A DNA stretch of 64,000 nucleotides from Alcanivorax sp. (GCA_022565695.1 JAIUME010000004.1:186001-250000); one strand, 5' to 3'. Positions 35,589 through 45,282 are shown, numbered from the stretch's first letter. Numbers and translations are program-made. Notes: generated from the sequence alone by a model not told the origin.

Positions 35589-35633
35589 TCGGCTGATGGG
35601 CCCGCTGGGGAGTGCGGGCTCAACGGTGCCGGG

Positions 35634-38600
35634 TCATCGCTCGGTGCGGAAGATCAGGTCGATGGCATTCTCGCGGGTGTTGGAGCGCGTCTCCAGGCTC
35701 AGGCTGCGGCTCAGGGTATAGCGCAGCATGACGGTGTTGAGCGCTTCGAAGAGACCGATGCTGTAACGCAGATAAAGCCGCGATGACAGTTGCTTGCCGA
35801 GCATCAGCGCGGCTTCGTCGGCCTCCCCTTCGTTGTCCAGGCCCACTTCCACCCCCAACTCCTGACCCAGCCGGTTGGTGATGAAATCGCCGCGTTCGAT
35901 GCCGTAGAGAATGATCGCCTGCATGATCATTGCCGCATCGGCATCGGAGCCACTGTCCAGGGGGCGGCCCGTGAGCAGATAGGACATGGCCTCGGTCTCT
36001 TCCATGGAGGGTTCGGAGAAGATGCGCGAGCGGGGGTCCTGCAACGTGCCGCCAATGGCCAGCCCGGCACGGACGTTATACGCGGTGACGTATCGTACAG
36101 CCACAATGTCCAGCCCCGGGTTGTCCGGTGGCCCCTGGAAGATCAGCGTGCCCCGTTCTACATGCAGATTCTGGCCGTAGGCCCGGTAGCGGCCGTCCTC
36201 GATGCGGATCTCGCCGATCAACCGCGGGGTGCGCCCCGGCTTGTCCTCAATGCGTACGCCACCGGCGAAGCGTGCTTCCAGGCCAAACCCCGAGATGCTG
36301 ACGCGATCACCCAGGTTCACGGTGATGTCGGTATCGATATTCCACCGGGAGGTCTCTTCTTCGTCATCCTGAAGAACAACCTCATCCCGGGATACGGAGA
36401 TGGCTTGCTGGGGGAGCTCCTGCGGCGTGAACTGGGCCCGGGGTACGGTGATGTCGCCGCGTATGGTGACCAGATTGCGGGCCACGCTGATGTTCAGGTC
36501 CGGATTGATCAGTACACGAGCATCGGGCCGCTGGGCGGCGAGGAAATTCTCCCCCTGTACCTGCAGCCTCAGCGGCCAGGGCAGGGGTTCGCGGGTATCC
36601 AGGTCGCCGGTCAAGGTGATTTCGCCGTCGCCGGAGCGCACTCGGCCGCTCAGCTCCAGCTCGCCGGACCGGCGCGCGTTGGCCATCAGGCTGATGTCCT
36701 GGAGAGACAAGCCGATTTCCGGTATATCGGCTGCGGCCTCATCCAGCACCAGTTGACCGCCGAAACGGGGCTCGCTCACGGTGCCCGCCAGGGTCAGATC
36801 ACCACGTATGCGACCGTGGATATTGCGCAACTGAGGGGCCAGTGCTTCCACCCAGCCGAGATCATCGAGGTGGGTGTGGAGGTTGCCCTCCAGGCGCGTA
36901 TTGGCGCCGTCCAGTTCGGCACGGAGGTTGGCGCGGGTGCCGCTGGTGTCGTCCACATCGAAGACGAGACTGGCATCCAGTTGCGTATCCTGCAGATTGA
37001 CGTGGGCGGATAGCCCCCGCCAGACCAGCTCATACGGCTCGTCCCGGCCGCTGGATAGCGACAGCCGGCCGCCGCTGACCTGCAGATTCGCTTCACCGGT
37101 GTTGCGGCCGTTGCGCTGATTGAAGCTGGCGCTGAGGTTGATGTGGCCCTCCAGCTCTGCGGCACCCTCCGGCAGTTCGCGGGCCAGATAAGCCAGCGAC
37201 AGATTGCTCAGGTCCAGGCGGGCGTCAATGGGGCCGCCTGCGCGCCAGTTGCCATCCAGACAGAGGCTGCTGTCCTCGGCCACCAGGCAGGCCGGGGCGA
37301 TATGCGCGGCCTCTGCGGAGAAACCCATGGCTGCTGGTCGATCCAGTTGCCACAGGCCCGAGATCGGGCTGTTTACGTCCAGCGCCTGCAGCATGCCTTG
37401 CCAGTCGCGCAGTTCGGTGAGCATCCCGGCGACCGCGCCCCGGGTGCTGCCCTGCGGGGCAGTGATGTCCCAGTTGATACGATGGTCGCTGGCGCTGCCG
37501 TCACCTTGTGCGGCGATCCGCTCCAGCAGTGGTTCGCCGTCGCGTGTCAGGGCGCCGGTGGACAGATTCAGGCTCATGACGGGCTCTTCGCCGCCGTTTC
37601 GCGCATCCACAGCCAGTAACAGGTCTTCGATACGCCACCCTTCGAACCCTGCCGAGGCGGTACTGGCACGGGCCTCCAGCATCGGGCTGTTGCGCGTGCC
37701 GCGCACCCGGGCATCCAGCTGCAGCGTGCCATGCAGACCAGGCCACAGCGCTGCCAGATCGTCGCCCACCAGCGCCAGCGTCAGATCCAGCCGCCGATCT
37801 GCCGTGCCGCGCAGACTGATGCGGTTGGTGCCGGCGGCCAGACGCAGATCGCTGGTGATGCGGCTGTCGGTCAGCGCGTCGTCGGCATGACGCGTCAGTT
37901 GCAGGCTGCCGCCGCCGCTGACCCGTTGTTGCCTGAGCGTGCCGCTGAATTCGTTCAGAACCAGGCCCAGCGTCAGTTGCTGGTCTTCCAGGCTGCCGTT
38001 GATACGGGTATTGATCTGCAGTTGTCCGGGCAGTTCGCTGATGAACAGACCTGGATCGAAATCGGCGATGGCCAGGTTCAGATCCCAGCGCAGTGCGGGG
38101 GCCCAGGCCAGATCGCCGGAGACAAGCACATGGCTTTCGGCGATGTCTATTCTGGCGGTGTCGATGGCCAGGGACTGGCTGTCACCCTCTGCCAGCAGGC
38201 TCAGGGTGATGGCTGGCAGATCCGGCAGGCTGGTGCCGCTGTCGAGCTGCAGACGATAGGCATCCGGTGTGCCGCTGATGGCCAGCGTGCCGTCTGCGAG
38301 GGCGAGGGGCTGGTTGTCGGCGCTGTAGAGCGTCATGGCCTGCCAGCTGTTTTCCAGATCAAAGGCCAGTGGCTGGTCAAAGGGCCGCAGCATGCCCTGG
38401 CTGCGCAGGGCGATGGGCGCATGCAGGCGATGTTCTATCAGGAGTTCTGACAGGGTGCCGCGCACCCGCGCATCTGCTGTCGCCAGCAAGGGGCTGGCCT
38501 GCTCTGTGTCGGTGGGTGCTTCCGGGCCTTCCAGTGTCTGGCGCAGCGCATCGGGCACGGGCGCCTGCCAGTCTGCCCAGGTATCCAGCTGGAAAGGCTG

Positions 38601-39233
38601 GTGCAGCCCCAGGGTGCCGCCGAGACTGATGTGATAATCCGCCTGGCTGACAAACAGCTGTTGCAGGTGCAGCTGGTCACCATCTGTGCTGCCGGCCAGC
38701 AATATGCTGTCGAGGACGATATCCGTGCCGTTGGCCAGTGTCAGTGTGAAATCACTGACACTGGCGCCATGAATGGCGATGGCCAGTGGCAGGCGGATGT
38801 CATCGAGTTGGTCGATATGAAACGGTACGGCATCGGCATCGGCATCGGCATCGGGTTCGGTGACGTCGTCTTCGCTGGCGTGCAGGGTGACGTGCAGTCG
38901 CTCGGCGCGCAGCGTATTCACGGCCAGGCGCCGCTGCAGCAGGGCGGGCATTACTACGGCCAGGCTGAAGCGGTCGCTTTCCAGGGTAAATGCCGGGTGG
39001 GCGTAATGCACATCATCCAGCGTGATGCCTCGCAGCAAGGTACCGTCTATGTGTCCCACGCTGACAGTGCCGGGGGCGTAGCTGAGCCCCCGCTCGAGGA
39101 GCCAGCGGCTGCCGCTCTCTGTCGCCATGGCGCCCAACAGGATCAGAGGGCTCAGAAGTGCCAGCAGCAGCACGACCAGCAGACCGCGCAGCAGCCAGCG
39201 TGTCAGCGCCCTCATGACGACTGCGGCCCTCAC
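35634..39233 (-). CDS. tamB: Translocation and assembly module inner-membrane protein TamB
   Basis: This 1199-aa AsmA-like bridge protein works with TamA in outer-membrane protein assembly and phospholipid traffic. It has an N-terminal membrane anchor (ALTRWLLRGLLVVLLLALL, about 9-27) and a very long beta-rich repetitive periplasmic part. The C-terminal DUF490/TamB domain (about 850-1199) includes LDIVAVRYVTAYNVRAGLAI, EAMSYLLTGRPLDSGS and LYLRYSIGLFEALNTVMLRY. GTG 39233 overlaps the tamA stop by four bases (GTGA); ATG 39215 is the alternative and starts the conserved anchor. An in-frame (GGCATC)4 run encodes Asp-Ala repeats near residue 130. Confidence 0.94.
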   Translation of the reverse strand: MRAAVVMRALTRWLLRGLLVVLLLALLSPLILLGAMATESGSRWLLERGLSYAPGTVSVGHIDGTLLRGITLDDVHYAHPAFTLESDRFSLAVVMPALLQRRLAVNTLRAERLHVTLHASEDDVTEPDADADADAVPFHIDQLDDIRLPLAIAIHGASVSDFTLTLANGTDIVLDSILLAGSTDGDQLHLQQLFVSQADYHISLGGTLGLHQPFQLDTWADWQAPVPDALRQTLEGPEAPTDTEQASPLLATADARVRGTLSELLIEHRLHAPIALRSQGMLRPFDQPLAFDLENSWQAMTLYSADNQPLALADGTLAISGTPDAYRLQLDSGTSLPDLPAITLSLLAEGDSQSLAIDTARIDIAESHVLVSGDLAWAPALRWDLNLAIADFDPGLFISELPGQLQINTRINGSLEDQQLTLGLVLNEFSGTLRQQRVSGGGSLQLTRHADDALTDSRITSDLRLAAGTNRISLRGTADRRLDLTLALVGDDLAALWPGLHGTLQLDARVRGTRNSPMLEARASTASAGFEGWRIEDLLLAVDARNGGEEPVMSLNLSTGALTRDGEPLLERIAAQGDGSASDHRINWDITAPQGSTRGAVAGMLTELRDWQGMLQALDVNSPISGLWQLDRPAAMGFSAEAAHIAPACLVAEDSSLCLDGNWRAGGPIDARLDLSNLSLAYLARELPEGAAELEGHINLSASFNQRNGRNTGEANLQVSGGRLSLSSGRDEPYELVWRGLSAHVNLQDTQLDASLVFDVDDTSGTRANLRAELDGANTRLEGNLHTHLDDLGWVEALAPQLRNIHGRIRGDLTLAGTVSEPRFGGQLVLDEAAADIPEIGLSLQDISLMANARRSGELELSGRVRSGDGEITLTGDLDTREPLPWPLRLQVQGENFLAAQRPDARVLINPDLNISVARNLVTIRGDITVPRAQFTPQELPQQAISVSRDEVVLQDDEEETSRWNIDTDITVNLGDRVSISGFGLEARFAGGVRIEDKPGRTPRLIGEIRIEDGRYRAYGQNLHVERGTLIFQGPPDNPGLDIVAVRYVTAYNVRAGLAIGGTLQDPRSRIFSEPSMEETEAMSYLLTGRPLDSGSDADAAMIMQAIILYGIERGDFITNRLGQELGVEVGLDNEGEADEAALMLGKQLSSRLYLRYSIGLFEALNTVMLRYTLSRSLSLETRSNTRENAIDLIFRTER
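38829..38852. repeat. (GGCATC)4 hexanucleotide repeat inside tamB
   Basis: Four perfect GGCATC units on the plus strand encode DADADADA on the minus strand. The period is a multiple of three, so copy-number change would keep the frame. Confidence 0.95.
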
Positions 39234-41053
39234 AGGTCCGGCCCCATGCTGACATGCAGGCGGAAGGCGTCACGGCCATCAGAGGGACGCGCCACATCAA
39301 TACGGATCGGGCCGATCGGCGAGCGCCAGCGCACACCGATCCCGTAGCCATACAGCGCTTCGAAGTCGTTGAGTGTGTCGTAGGCGTTGCCCGCGTCGAC
39401 AAAGACGGCGACGGCCCAACTGGGCAAAAACAGATAGTCGTATTCGACGCTGCCTGCGAGCAGGTGGCGACCACCGATGACATCGCCGTCGTTGTTACGT
39501 GGCCCGAGGCGTTGATAGCCATAGCCGCGCACACTGTTATCGCCACCGGCAAAGAAACGCACCGACGTCGGTAGCTCAACCACGTCATCTGCTTCGGTGG
39601 CGCCCCCTTCGATACGGGTCAGGACGCGCCCCCCGAGCAAGGGCATCACGGCTTTGGCGCGCCCGCGCACCTGCACGAACGTGACAGAGGATATGACGCT
39701 GTCTTCGGCGCCGCGAATCTTGCCACTGACAGTCCAGCCTCGGGTGGGATAGATAGGATGATTGCTGCGGGTCCGGGAGAGTTCGAAGCCGGGCATCAGC
39801 AGGTCGGTGCGGTCTCTGTCCCCGGAGATGGTGAAGAATTCCCGTTCGAACTCCAGAGACGTGGTGGCAATCCAGCCGGTACTCAGCTCGCGCAAATGTG
39901 CTGCACCGACACGGTAACGCTCGCTGAGGCTGGTGCTGGTGTCTTCCCGTTGATAGCTGGATGACAGATTGATGCGCTCCCGATTGGGATCATCCAGGGG
40001 GATTTCATAATTGATACCCGCACCGGAACGCACCGGTGATGCTTCGATTTCAGTGTTGTAGCGATGGCCACGATCATTGACGCGACGGTTTTCGTAGCCG
40101 AGGCGGATACGTGGACCTATGTCGGTGGAAAAACCGATACCAGCCAGGTAACCGTGGCGAGGCCGCGGTGTGGCCGTGACCTCTACGGGGATGCGCAATG
40201 TGTCATGGTCCGGTTCGGTGTCGATGCGGACTGAGCCGTAGTAGCCGCTGCCACTGAGGGATTGCTGTAACCCGATCAGTTGACGGCTTTCGAAATAGTC
40301 GCCTTCGTTGAACGGGATGAAGCGCACGGCCAGGTCTTCGACCAGAACGCTCTGATCCAGTGTGACCGCGCCAAAGCGGTAGCGTGGTCCGCTTTCGAGG
40401 GCCAGCCGCACGTGGGCTTTACCGGCATCAAGATCGATCTCAAGGCGGCTTTCGGTCAATTCGCTCTGCAAATAGCCGCGGTCCGCCGCCAGCCTGACCA
40501 ACGCAGTCTTCATTGCTTCATAGTCGGAATGTCGCAGGGGTTCATCTTCCCGGATGCGCGGGTCGCGCAGTAGCTGGCGGAAAGCCACGTCATCTTCAGC
40601 CTCGCCGGTAATGCGAATATCCACCTCGCCCACCGTGATGCGCTGACCCGGGGTGACGGTCATCAGCAGGCGCCAGCAACTGTTGCTGCGGTCCAGTTCG
40701 GTGGTGATTTCAGTACGATAATAGCCCAGTGCGCGCATCGCATTATCGGCGCGTTCTCGTGCAGTGCGCAGCAACGCGCGTTCGCGCCAGCTGGGCAGTT
40801 CGCACGGCTCACTGGCAATGTTCACGTGGGCGCGAATATTCTCCTGCGCTTCAGGGCTGCCACCGCTGATCTGCATCACCGGCTCGGCCTGTGCCATCGC
40901 CGCAGCTGTCCACAGCGCCAGCCCCCCCACAAGGCGCCCCAGGCAACGCACCACGAACCGCGCACTACGCTGGCGGTTCGGGGCTCGATGCCAGGCTTGG
41001 CGCCGGGTAAGAGAGGTGGGGGCGCGTGAACTGCCCGTGAACAATAACTGCAT
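39230..41053 (-). CDS. tamA: Translocation and assembly module outer-membrane protein TamA
   Basis: This 607-aa Omp85-family barrel partners TamB. After a leader come POTRA domains (about 58-260: RTARERADNAMRALGYYRTE, VTPGQRITVGEVDIRITGEA, SGPRYRFGAVTLD). A 16-strand barrel follows with the Omp85 loop signature FFAGGDNSVRGYGYQRLGP and a C-terminal strand (GIGVRWRSPIGPIRIDVARP). ATG 41053 gives an unusually long, Arg-rich pre-signal of about 40 residues before the hydrophobic core LGRLVGGLALWTAAAMAQAE. A GTG at FVVRCLGRL may be the true start. Overlaps tamB by 4 nt. Confidence 0.94.
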   Translation of the reverse strand: MQLLFTGSSRAPTSLTRRQAWHRAPNRQRSARFVVRCLGRLVGGLALWTAAAMAQAEPVMQISGGSPEAQENIRAHVNIASEPCELPSWRERALLRTARERADNAMRALGYYRTEITTELDRSNSCWRLLMTVTPGQRITVGEVDIRITGEAEDDVAFRQLLRDPRIREDEPLRHSDYEAMKTALVRLAADRGYLQSELTESRLEIDLDAGKAHVRLALESGPRYRFGAVTLDQSVLVEDLAVRFIPFNEGDYFESRQLIGLQQSLSGSGYYGSVRIDTEPDHDTLRIPVEVTATPRPRHGYLAGIGFSTDIGPRIRLGYENRRVNDRGHRYNTEIEASPVRSGAGINYEIPLDDPNRERINLSSSYQREDTSTSLSERYRVGAAHLRELSTGWIATTSLEFEREFFTISGDRDRTDLLMPGFELSRTRSNHPIYPTRGWTVSGKIRGAEDSVISSVTFVQVRGRAKAVMPLLGGRVLTRIEGGATEADDVVELPTSVRFFAGGDNSVRGYGYQRLGPRNNDGDVIGGRHLLAGSVEYDYLFLPSWAVAVFVDAGNAYDTLNDFEALYGYGIGVRWRSPIGPIRIDVARPSDGRDAFRLHVSMGPDL

Positions 41054-41214
41054 CAGATGCCTGTGCGTGAGTGAAGGCGAACCGGGGTTCGCATGCCGCC
41101 GGTTGGACGCTCTGCCAAGCGCGACAAGTTAGCAGATACTGCCAACAGTTTGCAGTTCTGGTGATCAGTAGAGAAGGCCAAACAATGAAAAAAGCGAGGA
41201 AACGCGTGTCGTGT

Positions 41215-41261
41215 CAGTAGTCGCGATCAGTAGTCGCGATCATAGTCACGATCATAGTCAT
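41215..41261. repeat. 12/13-bp tandem repeat at the 3' end of regA
   Basis: On the plus strand CAGTAGTCGCGAT occurs at 41215-41227 and 41228-41240, then CATAGTCACGAT (41241-41252) and CATAGTCAT (41253-41261). The 12-bp copies encode the DYDR repeats of RegA; the 13-bp copies carry one extra base that creates the TGA stop. Confidence 0.92.
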
Positions 41262-41793
41262 TGGCGCTGGGACGTTTCTTCAGTCGCCGCTGCAATGTTC
41301 GCCGATGAATGCCCAGTGTCCGGGCGGCGGCAGATATGTTGCCGTCATGCTCTTCCAGAACACGCTGTATATGCTCCCATTCCAGCCGCTCGAGTGAGGG
41401 GGGCGCGCTGGGCAAGGGAGGCGTTTCCGTCCCCGGGTTGGCGGACAGTGCACCCAGTATGTCGTCCAGGCTGGCGGGTTTGGTGAGGTAGTTATGTGCC
41501 CCGCGACGGGTCGCCGCCACCGCCGTGGGAATGCTGCCATAGCCGGTCAGCATGAGGATCCGGCAGTCCGGTGAATGCGCCAGCACAGGTTCGATCAGGT
41601 CCAGGCCATTATCCTCGCCCAGGTTGAGATCCAGGATCGCGGCATCCAGTGGCACCGGGCGTTCAGCCAGCAACGCCAGACAGCTCTCGGCACTGGCGGC
41701 GGTGACCACATCGTGGCTGCGGCGGGTGAGCACGCGTTGCAGCTGGGTGCGCAGCGCGACGTCGTCTTCAACCACCAGAATCTGTTGCGTCAT
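41227..41793 (-). CDS. regA: RegA/PrrA/ActR-type response regulator
   Basis: This 188-aa two-component regulator has an N-terminal receiver ([18 protein letters not shown], acidic pocket E9-D10-D11, phosphorylation site D55 in [11 protein letters not shown], Thr in LMLTGYGSI, Lys in HNYLTKPAS). A Pro-rich linker joins it to a Fis-type helix-turn-helix ([24 protein letters not shown]). RegA proteins globally control photosynthesis, respiration and redox genes. The start overlaps the regB stop (ATGA). The last 11 residues are a repeat-derived [11 protein letters not shown] tail not expected in the family. Confidence 0.92.
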   Translation of the reverse strand: MTQQILVVEDDVALRTQLQRVLTRRSHDVVTAASAESCLALLAERPVPLDAAILDLNLGEDNGLDLIEPVLAHSPDCRILMLTGYGSIPTAVAATRRGAHNYLTKPASLDDILGALSANPGTETPPLPSAPPSLERLEWEHIQRVLEEHDGNISAAARTLGIHRRTLQRRLKKRPSANDYDRDYDRDY

Positions 41794-43070
41794 GCCTGGT
41801 CTCCGTCGGTGGGGGATGGCCGACTGCGCGCCGTGGCGGCGTGTTGCACCGGAGTGGTCAGGATAATACGGGCCTGGGTCCAGCGACGATCAAAGTTCAG
41901 ATCCAGTTCGGCGCCGAGCGCTGCCAGGCTGGTTTCCACCAGCGCCAGGCCAATGCCCATGCCGTTGCTCTCGCCGGGCTTGCCCTGCGGTGCCTGTTGC
42001 CGGGGCCCGTCATCACTGACCTGGATGATGGTGCTGCCCGCGCTGGTTTCACAGGCAATCAGCAATTTGCTGGCCCCGGCATCACACGCGTTGTAGCCGA
42101 GGTTGGCCAGCACCCGTTGCCAGGTGGCGGCGTTGGTGAGCAGCGGATCAAACGGGCCTTCCCAGGTCACCGTCAATGATGGCGCGAGATGTTTCAGCGT
42201 CGCTGCGAGATCCTGGCACAGGGCTGAAAGGGGCTGGGGGGCATCCACGGGTGTGTTGTCCCCGCCGGGCGGACGCAGCAGGGCAGCAATGCGGCGACTC
42301 AGCACGCTGATCTGGGTCAGGTCCTCGCGGCAGTCAGCGGGCAGCTCCTCACGGCTGGCCAGGTCCTCACTCAGCAATAGCAGTGTCGACAGTGGCGTAT
42401 TCAGCTCATGGGCGCGGTCAGCGAGCGTGGCGCCGATCTGGTACATGCGCTCGCGCTGCAAGGCCAGCGTCAGCGCGGTACTGTGGCTACGCCGGGTCTG
42501 TTGTTGTGCCTGGCGCAACAGCTGGCCAAGCAGGGTCAGCAGCAGCGCCACCAGTGTGAAAGCCAGCCACATACCCAGGCCGTGATCCGGGTGCATGTCG
42601 TGGGTCAGGGCATGCAGATGGGTGTCATGTTTTGGCACCAGATGCCAGTGCAGGGTCAGCCCGTAGCCGGCAATGGCGACCAGCGTTTGCGCCATGCTGG
42701 CCATCAGCGGCAAAGACATGGCTGCGATCAGCACGGGCAGCAGAAGGTAGAAGGCCAGCGGATTGGAGGAACCGCCGAGTTGGTGCAGCAGTGCCATGAA
42801 CAGCAGTTGATCGAGCAGGACCTCTATCCACAACAGCAGCCACTGGACGCGACCGGGCCGGTTGCGGGTCGCCAGAAACAGCAACGAGGGCAGCCACAGC
42901 AGCGCCAGCCAGAACAGGGCCAGCACCGTGGGAATCGGTGATGCGGCCTGCAGGTCAGCGACCAGATAAAGCAGGCCCAGTGCCGTGACCAGGCCACCGC
43001 GAAGAAACAGCAGGCGTCGGCGCCAGGCGCGGGGATCGTTCCAGCTGGTCTGCATGGGGCTCCGGGTCAT
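41790..43070 (-). CDS. regB: RegB/PrrB/ActS-type sensor histidine kinase
   Basis: This 426-aa membrane kinase has about six N-terminal membrane helices. The loop [19 protein letters not shown] resembles the RegB ubiquinone-binding GGxxNPF motif, with Leu for Phe. The H-box [16 protein letters not shown] carries His221, and a C-terminal ATPase domain includes [16 protein letters not shown] and [13 protein letters not shown]. It is coupled to regA by ATGA. ATG 43055 (MQTSWNDP), preceded by a better ribosome-binding site (cggagc), may be the real start. The residue at the spacing of the RegB redox cysteine is Ile, not Cys (see findings). Confidence 0.88.
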   Translation of the reverse strand: MTRSPMQTSWNDPRAWRRRLLFLRGGLVTALGLLYLVADLQAASPIPTVLALFWLALLWLPSLLFLATRNRPGRVQWLLLWIEVLLDQLLFMALLHQLGGSSNPLAFYLLLPVLIAAMSLPLMASMAQTLVAIAGYGLTLHWHLVPKHDTHLHALTHDMHPDHGLGMWLAFTLVALLLTLLGQLLRQAQQQTRRSHSTALTLALQRERMYQIGATLADRAHELNTPLSTLLLLSEDLASREELPADCREDLTQISVLSRRIAALLRPPGGDNTPVDAPQPLSALCQDLAATLKHLAPSLTVTWEGPFDPLLTNAATWQRVLANLGYNACDAGASKLLIACETSAGSTIIQVSDDGPRQQAPQGKPGESNGMGIGLALVETSLAALGAELDLNFDRRWTQARIILTTPVQHAATARSRPSPTDGDQA

Positions 43071-43149
43071 AGTGTGAACAGGCCACTATTGTACCCGGGT
43101 ACTCAGGGCTGGGGGTGCGGCAATTTGTCGTGGTGCGGTGCGCGGTCTT

Positions 43150-43770
43150 TCAGCGAGCGAGTGTGGCAACGCCTTGCAACAGTTCACCGGCGAAGCCGGG
43201 CAGTTTGGGGTGGCGACGGCGTTTGAGACCACTGACGTCAAAGCCATATCGCTGCAACAGCGAGCCGGTATCACGGGTCAGCTGGCAACCGCAGGCCAGA
43301 TGACGCCACATCGGATTGAGGCTGTGCTGGATCAGGCGGGTACCGGTGCGTTCGCTTTCCACATGCTCCAGCACCAGCAGTTGGCCATCGGGCTTCAGCA
43401 CGCGGGCGATTTCCCGAGCAGCCGCGTCCCGGTCGGGGATGGTGCAGAACACCAGGCAGGCCACCACGGTATCGAAGCGTTGATCCGCATAGGGCAAGGC
43501 TTCTGCACCGGCTTCAGTCAGCTGGAAACGGGCCGGATGGGGGAGGGTGTCAGCGTGGGCCTGCGCCCGTGCCAACATGGCTGCGCCGGGCTCAATGCCG
43601 TGGATCTCACGGGCATTTTCACCGTAGCGGCCAAAGTTGGCGCCGGTGCCGACACCCAGCTCCAGAACGATGCCCTGCGCCCCGGCGAGCAGCGCATCCC
43701 GGTCCCGCTCGAGCGGGCGCGTGGCCCAGTCGAGCAGGGGCGGGAACAGGGTGTCAGCGTACCAGCCCAT
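43150..43770 (-). CDS. Class I SAM-dependent methyltransferase (Methyltransf_11 type)
   Basis: This 206-aa protein has motif I IVLELGVGTGANFGRYGENA (about 34-53), motif II/post-I EIHGIEPGAAMLARA and motif IV RFDTVVACLVFCTIPD. The Cys/His-containing C-terminal region (SLNPMWRHLACGCQLTRDTG) is shared with METTL7-like/phospholipid N-methyltransferase-like proteins. Substrate is unknown. It lies 7 bp downstream of the secreted repeat protein on the same strand and may be co-transcribed with it. Confidence 0.8.
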   Translation of the reverse strand: MGWYADTLFPPLLDWATRPLERDRDALLAGAQGIVLELGVGTGANFGRYGENAREIHGIEPGAAMLARAQAHADTLPHPARFQLTEAGAEALPYADQRFDTVVACLVFCTIPDRDAAAREIARVLKPDGQLLVLEHVESERTGTRLIQHSLNPMWRHLACGCQLTRDTGSLLQRYGFDVSGLKRRRHPKLPGFAGELLQGVATLAR

Positions 43771-43777
43771 GGCGTGG

Positions 43778-44998
43778 CTACTTGACCTCTGGCAAGGCGT
43801 AGTTCTGCGGGTGTTCCATCATGTCCCGGTTCAGTGGCGGGCTCAGCACATTGGTCAGGTTATGGTCCGTTACGCGACTGAACCGCCGACGGTGGCGCTC
43901 GAACGCGCGGAAGCTGCGGTAATGCTGGTCATACAGATGCGCTTCCTGGAGCCGCTTGAAGGCGTACATGGTATCGAGCGCATCCATGGACCAGGTGGGT
44001 GTGTAGCGGGTTGCCCGGGTCAGGTAATCGATGGCCTGATTCAGATCGCGCTTGCGGCTCATATACATGATCGCATTGGCATATTCGTAGTTGAGGATGG
44101 GAATGTCCGGCGCCATTTCGAATGCCTTGGCGAAGGACTCATCCACGACCACGCTGCGTGCGCCGTAGGTCATGCGGCCAGTTGCGCGGCCAACGCGGCG
44201 CATGATGTTCGCATCGACGGCGGCGCGGAATGCATGGCCGAGCGGATGATCCGGCTCCAGCTCGATGATTTCCTCCGCGTTATCCTTGATCAGGCCGATA
44301 TAGCCGCGAACGACGATGATGGGCACCGGTGACTCTTCGGCGATACGCGCGATGGCGTAGGCATGCCCGAGTTTGGTGAACGCCACCAGCTCCGAGGCAA
44401 TAGGGTCATCCTCCAGACGGTCAATGAGATAGATATGTTCGCGGATGCGGTTGGCGGCATCCTGCAGCATCATGTACTTCTCGGTCTGGCGGTCAGCCAG
44501 ATAGATGGCGTAGGTGATTTGCGAGAACATTGCGGGGTACAGACCCATGATGCCCAGCTTCAAACCATCTTCCCGAGCCTGCTGGAAGTCACCACGCAGA
44601 AACAGGCGCCATACATGAACCAGGCGGCGGCTGAGGTCGTCGTAGCCGCGAAAGTTTTCGACATTCTCGAGGATTTCCGGGTGGTTGGAGCCCATGTACT
44701 CGAGGTAGCCGGGGGACGGAAAGGGCGCACGAACACCCACCATGAACTCGTCCCAGCGTGCTTCAATTTCTGCGGGCGAGTAGTCGAAGAAACGCTTGTT
44801 GTACGGCACCTCGTTCCAGCGCACCTTGAAAATGCGCTCATCGACGGGAATATCGATGTAGGACAATTCTTCCGGCGTGACCTCATCCATTTCGTCATCG
44901 GGGCCATCGTCGGTCAGAGCATGTGCTTTCAGGGAGAGACTGGTCGCAAGCAACAGTACAAGCCAGAACATGCTGGCAGCAGCAGGTTTTGTTTTCAT
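43778..44998 (-). CDS. Secreted helical-repeat (TPR-like) protein of unknown function
   Basis: I do not recognise this 406-aa protein. It has a signal peptide (MKTKPAAASMFWLVLLLATSLSLKAHA) and an acidic start (DDGPDDEMDEVTPEELSYID). Helical repeats follow, e.g. RRLVHVWRLFLRGDFQQARE, MFSQITYAIYLADRQTEKYM, SFAKAFEMAPDIPILNYEYA and NQAIDYLTRATRYTPTWS, which look like TPR/Sel1-type helices. No catalytic motif or C-terminal anchor is seen, so a soluble periplasmic location is likely. It precedes the methyltransferase by 7 bp. Confidence 0.7.
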   Translation of the reverse strand: MKTKPAAASMFWLVLLLATSLSLKAHALTDDGPDDEMDEVTPEELSYIDIPVDERIFKVRWNEVPYNKRFFDYSPAEIEARWDEFMVGVRAPFPSPGYLEYMGSNHPEILENVENFRGYDDLSRRLVHVWRLFLRGDFQQAREDGLKLGIMGLYPAMFSQITYAIYLADRQTEKYMMLQDAANRIREHIYLIDRLEDDPIASELVAFTKLGHAYAIARIAEESPVPIIVVRGYIGLIKDNAEEIIELEPDHPLGHAFRAAVDANIMRRVGRATGRMTYGARSVVVDESFAKAFEMAPDIPILNYEYANAIMYMSRKRDLNQAIDYLTRATRYTPTWSMDALDTMYAFKRLQEAHLYDQHYRSFRAFERHRRRFSRVTDHNLTNVLSPPLNRDMMEHPQNYALPEVK

Positions 44999-45038
44999 GT
45001 CGGGGGCTCTTTTTATGTCTTATTAGGTCTTCATATCA

Positions 45039-45077
45039 CCGGGCGCCATGCCCGTGGCCCGGTGGGCCTTTTTATTG
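45039..45077 (+). terminator. Terminator-like hairpin, plus orientation
   Basis: CACCGGG pairs with CCCGGTG with an inner CCA/TGG, followed by GGCC and T5. It lies just upstream of the minus-strand 44998 start, where no plus gene is known. Confidence 0.45.
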
Positions 45078-45282
45078 TGATGTCATGCTTCTTTTTAGTG
45101 CCTGAGCCAGACATTGCCACAATCCCGGCCTGTTTGAACAGACCGTCCAGCGACCCACACGAAGCAATGGCAGGGCAAAACGGCCGGAAAAGGTGGATCA
45201 CGAGGAGATCGGTCCGGGTGAGGAGAGGCTTTCCCTAAAAATATCAGGGAGTTGCTGAAAGAAGACGGTCGGTGTTGGGTTG

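Noticed and set aside
35790-37013. 407-codon plus-strand open frame opposite tamB
   Set aside because: Antisense of the conserved TamB C-terminal domain; no start signals or domains.
45081-45238. 52-codon plus-strand frame beginning MSCFFLVPEPDIA in the 44999-45320 gap
   Set aside because: No ribosome-binding site, composition or family resemblance to support coding; left as a possible transcribed region only.
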